Of a DNA stretch of 64,000 nt, positions 59,234 through 64,000 are shown one piece after another; the first letter of the stretch is position 1, and the number at the start of each line of letters is the position of its first letter. This DNA comes from JAURVT01 sp049059935. Lineage in GTDB: Bacteria > Actinomycetota > Actinomycetes > Propionibacteriales > Nocardioidaceae. A program made the translations under genes and the position numbers. Under the pieces are notes generated by a model. The model was not told the origin of the DNA, searched no databases, and was given only the letters and a program-made list of their open reading frames with translations. Where the stretch lies: the NCBI RefSeq assembly GCF_049059935.1, contig NZ_JBMGQR010000001.1, positions 152,809 to 216,808 on the forward strand, read 5' to 3'.

Positions 59234-60537
59234 GCCCAGGCTCCGTGGACGAGCGGCTGGTACCCGTGGTCCTCCAGCTCGGCGATGCAGGCGATGGGCG
59301 CGTGCGGCATCGCCCTGCCCTCGGAGTCGGGGGCGAAGACCTCGCTGGAGAGCACCTGGCCGTCGTGCCCGACGACCTCGCGGATGCTCTCGACCACGCG
59401 CGCCTGACCGCCGCCGGTGGCGTGGTCGTTGTGCTTGCGCACGAAGACGACGAAGTCGAGCGCGCCGGCGATGAGCAGCGTGGTGGCCTCAAGCGGCAAC
59501 CGCTCGCGCGACTGGATCGCGTAGGTGCCGATGCGGTTGAACACCTCGAGCGAGGAGTTGGCGTGGATGGTCGACAGCGAGCCGTCGTTGCCCTGGCTCA
59601 TCGCGTTGAGCATGGTGACGATCTCGTCGCCGAGCACCTCGCCGACGATCACCCGCGAGGGGTTCATGCGCAGCGAGCGCCGCACCAGCTCGGCCATCGA
59701 GACGCCGCCGAGTCCCTCGGAGTTGGGCAGCCGCTCCTCGAACGCCACCACGTTGGGGTGCAGGTCCTGGTACTCCCCCAAGCCCAGCTCGAGCGCCCGC
59801 TCGACCGTGACGAGCCGCTCGGAGGCGTCGATCTCGTTGGCCAGCGAGCGGAGCATGGTCGTCTTGCCGGCGTTCGTGGCCCCGGCGATCATGATGTTCT
59901 TGCGAGCACGCACGGCCGCGCGCAGGAACTGGCCGACGTCGCGGCTCATGGTGCCGTTGCCGATCAGCTCGTCGAGGAAGACCCGGCCGAGGCGCGCCTT
60001 GCGCACCGAGATCGACGGGCGGGCGCACACGTTCATCACCGCGGACAGCCGCGAGCCGTCGGGCAGGCGGAGGTCGAGCTGGGGGTTGGCGCTGTCGAAG
60101 GGCCGGCTCGACAGGCCGGTGTGGGCGGCGAGCACCTGGATCAGCTCGACGAGCTCCTCGTCGGACTCCGCGACGGGCGGGTGCGTCTCCTCGTGGCCGT
60201 CGCCGTACTGGACGAAGACCTGGTCGCAGCCGTTGATGTCGATGTTCTCGACCTCGGGGTCCTCCAGCAGCGGCTGCAGCCGGCCCACGCCGAACAGGGC
60301 CGAGTGGATGGCCGAGGCCACCTGCGCCTCGTCGTCGGCGGCGATCGGCGCGCGCCCCTCGGCGATCTCGTAGCGCGCGTGGTCCTCAAGGACCTGGACG
60401 ATCAGCGAGCGCGCGTACTCGCGCTCGTCGTCGGCCGACATCGCGGTGACGCCGCTGACCTGGTCGCGGCGGCGCTGCTCGTTGAGCCGGTCGGCCACCT
60501 GCACGCGCAGCTGGCGGACGAGGTTGTGGTCGGTCAC
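59230..60537 (-). CDS. tadA: TadA/CpaF secretion ATPase
   Basis: 435 residues, the single-domain type II/IV secretion ATPase: Walker A GATNAGKTT, Asp box LVTVERALELGLGE, His box TIHANSS and SGSNDGS-like MSQGNDGSLSTIH. N-terminal ring domain with DPEVENIDINGCDQVFVQ. It drives Flp pilus assembly. GTG 60537 overlaps the TadZ-like gene by four bases. Confidence 0.95.
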   Translation of the reverse strand: MTDHNLVRQLRVQVADRLNEQRRRDQVSGVTAMSADDEREYARSLIVQVLEDHARYEIAEGRAPIAADDEAQVASAIHSALFGVGRLQPLLEDPEVENIDINGCDQVFVQYGDGHEETHPPVAESDEELVELIQVLAAHTGLSSRPFDSANPQLDLRLPDGSRLSAVMNVCARPSISVRKARLGRVFLDELIGNGTMSRDVGQFLRAAVRARKNIMIAGATNAGKTTMLRSLANEIDASERLVTVERALELGLGEYQDLHPNVVAFEERLPNSEGLGGVSMAELVRRSLRMNPSRVIVGEVLGDEIVTMLNAMSQGNDGSLSTIHANSSLEVFNRIGTYAIQSRERLPLEATTLLIAGALDFVVFVRKHNDHATGGGQARVVESIREVVGHDGQVLSSEVFAPDSEGRAMPHAPIACIAELEDHGYQPLVHGAWA

Positions 60538-61328
60538 GCCTGCACCTCCTGGGTCTGCGGGACCGGCGAGAACCGTGCCTCGGTGTCGTCGGACAGGATG
60601 CGGACGAGCGGCGCCGCCGAGCGCACCAGCGACGTGCGCCCGCTGTCGCCCTTGATCTGCCCCTGGAACACGGCGGCGCCGCGACGGTCGTGCGCCACGT
60701 GGTGAACGCCGCGCACCGGGACCTCGGCGCGCTCGAGGGCCTCGCGCACCTCGCGGACCGCACGCGTGCGCTTGGGCTCGGCGACGACCACGACGTGCAC
60801 CGGCGTGCCCAGCGGCCCGCCGAGGTTGGTGATCACCGACGAGAGCCGCTCGCGCAGGTGCACCACGTTGCTCGGCGTCGTGTCGACGACCAGCACGACG
60901 GCGTCGGCCGAGCCGAGGAGGTTGTTCTGCGGGGTGGTGGCGCCGATGCGGCCGAGGTCGGCGACCACGTCGGTGCCGACGAGGTCGGCGAACAGCGGGC
61001 CGAACTGGATCCACTGCTGCGACAGCGCCACGGCCTGCTCGGGCGTCCCGACGCCCACGAGGACGTCGAGCCCGCCGACGATGGTCTGGGTGTGCTCGCG
61101 CACGAGCCCCGGGTGCAGGCTCTTGCGGCCCGCGGCGACCAGGCTCATCAGGCCGCGCTGCGGGTCGAGCACCTTGCCGTCGTGGGCCGGCAGGCGCACC
61201 GCGACGTCGCTGCCGGCGGGGTCGCACTCGGCGAGCAGCACCGGGCGCGGCCAGAGCCCGCCGAGGACCAGGCCGAGCGTCGTGGCGCCCGGCGAGCCCT
61301 TGGCCGAGGCGACGGCGATCAGGGCCAT
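60534..61328 (-). CDS. TadZ/CpaE-like ParA-family ATPase
   Basis: 264 residues of the MinD/ParA fold: VASAKGSPGATTLGL (degenerate Walker A with Ala where GKTT has Lys), ECDPAGSDVA, VVADLGRIG and VVLVVDTTPSNV. TadZ proteins place the Tad machine at the pole and often lack the canonical Lys. It is directly upstream of tadA, as expected. Confidence 0.88.
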   Translation of the reverse strand: MALIAVASAKGSPGATTLGLVLGGLWPRPVLLAECDPAGSDVAVRLPAHDGKVLDPQRGLMSLVAAGRKSLHPGLVREHTQTIVGGLDVLVGVGTPEQAVALSQQWIQFGPLFADLVGTDVVADLGRIGATTPQNNLLGSADAVVLVVDTTPSNVVHLRERLSSVITNLGGPLGTPVHVVVVAEPKRTRAVREVREALERAEVPVRGVHHVAHDRRGAAVFQGQIKGDSGRTSLVRSAAPLVRILSDDTEARFSPVPQTQEVQA

Positions 61329-61332
61329 GGGG

Positions 61333-62028
61333 TCAGCTCCTCGCGCAGGCCGTGCCGAGGCCGGCGTCGGAGGCGTCGCCGACCAGCGCGACCTGCACGC
61401 CGTCGTTGGCCAGTCCGCTGGACAGGGTCTTGAAGCAGCGGCCGCCGATGCTCACCTGGACCGGGACGTCGCTGTCGGCGCCGCCGATGCCGCCGCTGTC
61501 GTCGCCCTCGGGGACGCTGACCACCTCGCCCAGGACGATCTGGGGCTCGGCGTCGGCGCCCGCGCCGGACTCGACGGTCATCGCGACCGAGGTGCCGGCC
61601 GTGAGGTTGCGCGCGACGGCGGGAGACACCGACACCGTGGCCTGCACGGTGCCCTCGGGCAGTCCGCCGTCCTCGGCGAGCATCCCGCTGTTCAGGACCG
61701 TGCCCGGGACGAGCCTCGTCGTCGCGAAGTACTTCTCGACCTGGTCGCGCTGGTCGGCCGACACGCCGTCGTCGAAGCCACGCGGCAGGCGCACGGTCTC
61801 GAGGTCGTCGGCCTGGATCTGCTGGCCCTGGGCCACCTCGGAGCGCACCTGGAGGAACTCGACCCGGTCGCCGGCGCGGAGCGCGAGCCAGCCCGACGCG
61901 GCGGCGCCGCCGACGATCAGCAGCACGGCCAGGCCGGCGAGCGCCGGGCGGCGCTCGCGCGTCGACGGCAGCCGCGACGGCGGCTGCGAGGTCGACCGGT
62001 TGCTCGGGGCCGGACGGTTCTTGGCCAT
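61333..62028 (-). CDS. CpaB/RcpC-like SAF-domain protein
   Basis: 231 residues: basic N-terminus, one helix at about 29-50, then SAF domain (LQVRSEVAQGQQIQADDLETVRLP) and TRLVPGTVLNSGML. Homologues of CpaB form a periplasmic part of the Flp system. ATG 62028 with GAGAGG upstream; the 134-base gap before it probably holds the tad operon promoter, but no clear box is seen. Confidence 0.85.
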   Translation of the reverse strand: MAKNRPAPSNRSTSQPPSRLPSTRERRPALAGLAVLLIVGGAAASGWLALRAGDRVEFLQVRSEVAQGQQIQADDLETVRLPRGFDDGVSADQRDQVEKYFATTRLVPGTVLNSGMLAEDGGLPEGTVQATVSVSPAVARNLTAGTSVAMTVESGAGADAEPQIVLGEVVSVPEGDDSGGIGGADSDVPVQVSIGGRCFKTLSSGLANDGVQVALVGDASDAGLGTACARS

Positions 62029-62162
62029 GCGGTGGAACCTCTCACGCTCACGGGACGAATGACCACAGGGCGGAAGGGACGAGCGTCGTCCCCCGACCAC
62101 TCACTCGACAGAAAGGTACAGCCCGGACCGGGCACGCTGGGGCCGACGTCCGAATTGTGACG

Positions 62163-62588
62163 TCAATCCGTGGGAGCGGGCGTGGGCACGCTCGCCGACG
62201 GCGAGGCCGGCGAGGTCGACGCCGTGGGCGCGGAGGGCCCGGGCGAGGGCGCCGGCGTCCGGCTCTGCTGCTCCTCGCGGTCCCGCTCGCGCTGCTCCTG
62301 CGCCTGCTTGCGCTCCTCGGCCGCCTTGCGCGCCTGCTCCTGCTGGAACGCGTCCTTGATCGTGAGACCGCCGCAGATCACCGCCACCACGATCAGTCCC
62401 ACGACGACGCCGGGCCAGGTGCGCCGGTGCTCGCGCCAGGTGCGGGCCGAGCCGTGGATCAGGGCCGAGCGCAGCTGGCGCCGACGCATGGCGTCGGCCT
62501 CGAGCACGTACTTCTCGGCGTCGGGGGTGTGCGCGTACGCCGGTGGTGGTGGAGGAGGAGGGGCCGGACGTCCCTCGGGCGAGCTCAC
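62163..62588 (-). CDS. Small membrane protein with Pro-rich ends (tad/ESX junction)
   Basis: 141 residues: a run of nine prolines near the N-terminus, one membrane helix (about 60-80; WPGVVVGLIVVAVICGGLTI), a charged coiled-coil-like stretch (81-110) and a Pro/Ala/Ser tail. No known family. GTG 62588 overlaps the MinD-like gene as GTGA, so it belongs to the ESX-side operon. Confidence 0.75.
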   Translation of the reverse strand: MSSPEGRPAPPPPPPPAYAHTPDAEKYVLEADAMRRRQLRSALIHGSARTWREHRRTWPGVVVGLIVVAVICGGLTIKDAFQQEQARKAAEERKQAQEQRERDREEQQSRTPAPSPGPSAPTASTSPASPSASVPTPAPTD

Positions 62589-63808
62589 CGGGAGCCGCCC
62601 GACAGCGCCACGGCCGCCGCGACCTCGAGCATCGCCTCGCGGGTGGCGGCGCCGACGAGCGAGGCGTCGAACATGCCCCCCTGGGCGAGGTGGACGTCGG
62701 GCGGCACCACGACGACGCGCTCGGGCGCGACGGCGACGCGGGCGACGATCTCGCGGTGGGCACGGCGGTAGGAGTCGGCGTACCGGCACACGACCACCAC
62801 GACCGCCCGCTCGGCCGCCGGCGGGTTGATCTGCTGCAGGCGGGAACGGACCACCTCGAGCGCGGACACCCCCTGCTCCCCCACGCCGGTGACGAGCACG
62901 GCCTGGTCGCAGCGCGCGAGCGCCGCGTGGGCGGCGTCGCCTGGGTCGCGTCCGACGTCGACGAGGTTGAAGGCGTGGTCGGCACCGACGCGGTCGAGCA
63001 GTGCGGCGAGGTCGCGGCGCTGCAGCGGCTGCTCCCAGGGCGGTCCGTCGACGACCGCCAGGCCGGCCGAGGTGCGCGGCAGCTCCTCCAGCGAGTCGGC
63101 GCGGCGCAGCACGGTGGGCGCGGCCAGGGGCTCGGCGACGCCGAGCGCGCGCCCGAGCGACGGAGCGCCGGGCTGGAGGTCCAGGGCCGCCGAGCGGTCC
63201 TCGCGCAGCGCGGCGAACGCCGACGCGACCCCGCTCAGCACGCTGGTGGTGCCCACGCCGCCCCGGCCCCCGGCGAAGGCGACGACGCGGCGCTCGGTCT
63301 GGCGTTGACGCACCGCGGCGACCAGCTCGCGCTCGACGCCCGCGGCCTCGGCGGCGTCGGGCGTCAGCACGCCGCGCCCGACGGTGCGCAGCAACGAGCC
63401 CGGCGAGCGGGGTGCGGGCTTGCGCTGGGCCGTCCGGGCGATCATCTGCGCCACCGGGTCGTGGCGCCCGGTGCCGGCGTCGTCGGGGGTCGTCCAGGAC
63501 GGCGTGGTGGACGGGTCGGCCCTCGGGACGACGGCGTCGCGGGCCGTCGGCGCCTGCGAGGGCAGGTCCGGGCGGATCGGCACGATCCGGGCCGTCGGTC
63601 CGCCCGTCGTCGGTTCGGGCGCTGGCGGCTCGGTGGCCTGACGCGTGCCCGCACCCGAGGCCGCCGACGGGCCGTCCAGCCCGAGGCTGCGCGGGTCGAT
63701 GCCCATCCGGGCGAGGTCGGCGGCGGCGTCCTGGGCCGACTGCCGGGTGCGCTCCCGGGCGCGCTCGGCCTCGGCCTCGCGGTCGTCGACGGGTCCGTCG
63801 TCACTCAC
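62585..63808 (-). CDS. MinD/ParA-like protein of the ESX locus (EspI-like)
   Basis: 407 residues. A disordered Pro/Ala/Glu-rich N-terminus (1-165) then a MinD fold: AFAGGRGGVGTTSVLSG has no Lys at either signature position, followed by ALDLQPGAPSLG and NLVDVGRDPGD. Similar proteins (EspI) sit beside eccD in type VII secretion loci. GTG 63808 overlaps the eccD stop by four bases. Confidence 0.85.
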   Translation of the reverse strand: MSDDGPVDDREAEAERARERTRQSAQDAAADLARMGIDPRSLGLDGPSAASGAGTRQATEPPAPEPTTGGPTARIVPIRPDLPSQAPTARDAVVPRADPSTTPSWTTPDDAGTGRHDPVAQMIARTAQRKPAPRSPGSLLRTVGRGVLTPDAAEAAGVERELVAAVRQRQTERRVVAFAGGRGGVGTTSVLSGVASAFAALREDRSAALDLQPGAPSLGRALGVAEPLAAPTVLRRADSLEELPRTSAGLAVVDGPPWEQPLQRRDLAALLDRVGADHAFNLVDVGRDPGDAAHAALARCDQAVLVTGVGEQGVSALEVVRSRLQQINPPAAERAVVVVVCRYADSYRRAHREIVARVAVAPERVVVVPPDVHLAQGGMFDASLVGAATREAMLEVAAAVALSGGSR

Positions 63809-64000
63809 AGCAGGCCTCCCAGCAGCCCGTAGACGCCGAGCGCGCCGGCGAGCAGCACGAGCAGGTCGACGACGACGAGGAACTCCACGACGTTGAGCAC
63901 GCGCTTGAGCCGCGCGCGGGTGATGTCGGACATGCCCAGGGTGCTGGTGCCCACGGCGAGCGCCAGGACGCCCACCGCGGCGGGCACGAGCCAGGGACGC
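63805..64000 (-). CDS. eccD: Type VII secretion protein EccD, C-terminal part (runs off the window)
   Basis: The last 64 codons end in two hydrophobic helices and the sequence DITRARLKRVLNVVEFLVVV, typical of the EccD C-terminus. EccD is the 11-helix membrane channel of ESX systems. The N-terminal ubiquitin-like domain and most helices lie outside the window, so the identification rests on the tail and on the neighbouring gene. Confidence 0.75.
   Translation of the reverse strand, partial: RPWLVPAAVGVLALAVGTSTLGMSDITRARLKRVLNVVEFLVVVDLLVLLAGALGVYGLLGGLL

Noticed and set aside
62029..62162. Tad operon promoter with TTGACG near 62165 (minus strand)
   Set aside because: A -35-like TTGACG is present but no acceptable -10 box lies 16-18 bases away, so it was not called.

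Overview
The window is a contiguous stretch of a high-GC (roughly 70 percent), gene-dense chromosome from an actinomycete. A SerB with two ACT-type segments, an InhA-type enoyl-ACP reductase, MenB, an FprB-type ferredoxin reductase, a tad pilus locus fused to a type VII (ESX) locus, GTG starts and many leaderless genes all point to Actinomycetota. A Nocardioidaceae-like genome is my best guess, but the genus cannot be fixed from this sequence. No rRNA, tRNA, CRISPR array, integrase, transposase or prophage gene was seen. No gap between genes exceeds 300 bases.

Layout. 1-2.1 kb: end of an aldehyde dehydrogenase gene and three small unknowns. 2.15-7.07 kb: an IclR regulator facing an operon of an isocitrate-lyase-superfamily lyase, a two-subunit aconitase/LeuCD-like dehydratase with an altered active-site loop, and an MHS-type transporter; together these look like uptake and cleavage of a substituted malate- or citrate-like acid. 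7.1-19.1 kb: type III glutamine synthetase, Gfo/Idh oxidoreductase, a hydrolase, MenB, Kup potassium transporter, DedA and YnfA membrane proteins, an SDR and a GT39-like membrane glycosyltransferase. 19.1-23.0 kb: an AurF-type diiron oxygenase with its own 7Fe-ferredoxin/FNR fusion, flanked by SRPBCC and SDR genes and preceded by two strong palindromes. 23-32.9 kb: DUF445, zinc metallopeptidase, CPBP protease, Tat-exported amidase, HrpA helicase, FKBP and aldo/keto reductase. 33-36.1 kb: MarR and two adjacent acyl-CoA dehydrogenases with a 23-bp operator-like palindrome. 36.3-49 kb: housekeeping genes (def, a SpoU methyltransferase, a MET8-like enzyme, an SPFH/NfeD pair, ABC ATPase, serB, sixA-like, csbD, fabI, fabG, dodecin, moaA, SURF1, an enoyl-CoA hydratase). 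49.3-64 kb, all on the minus strand: an ABC-F protein, then a complete-looking tad/Flp pilus operon (flp, two tadE-like genes, a tadG-like gene, tadA, tadB, tadC, a TadZ-like ATPase, a CpaB-like SAF protein, a lipoprotein, a secreted protein and a LysM/BTAD membrane protein), then the start of an ESX-type locus (a MinD-like protein and EccD).

Two features cut across the genes. First, at least fifteen genes carry a TANNNT -10 box ending 6-8 bases before the start codon, which implies leaderless transcripts. Second, several intergenic spaces, mostly at convergent gene ends, hold long palindromic elements; one composite hairpin family occurs twice 15 kb apart.

The least explained parts are the divergent dehydratase operon, the AurF/FprB module with no local regulator gene, the CTG-initiated TadE-like gene inside a chain of 4-base overlaps, the two ATPases with degenerate P-loops at the tad/ESX junction, and the hairpin elements.
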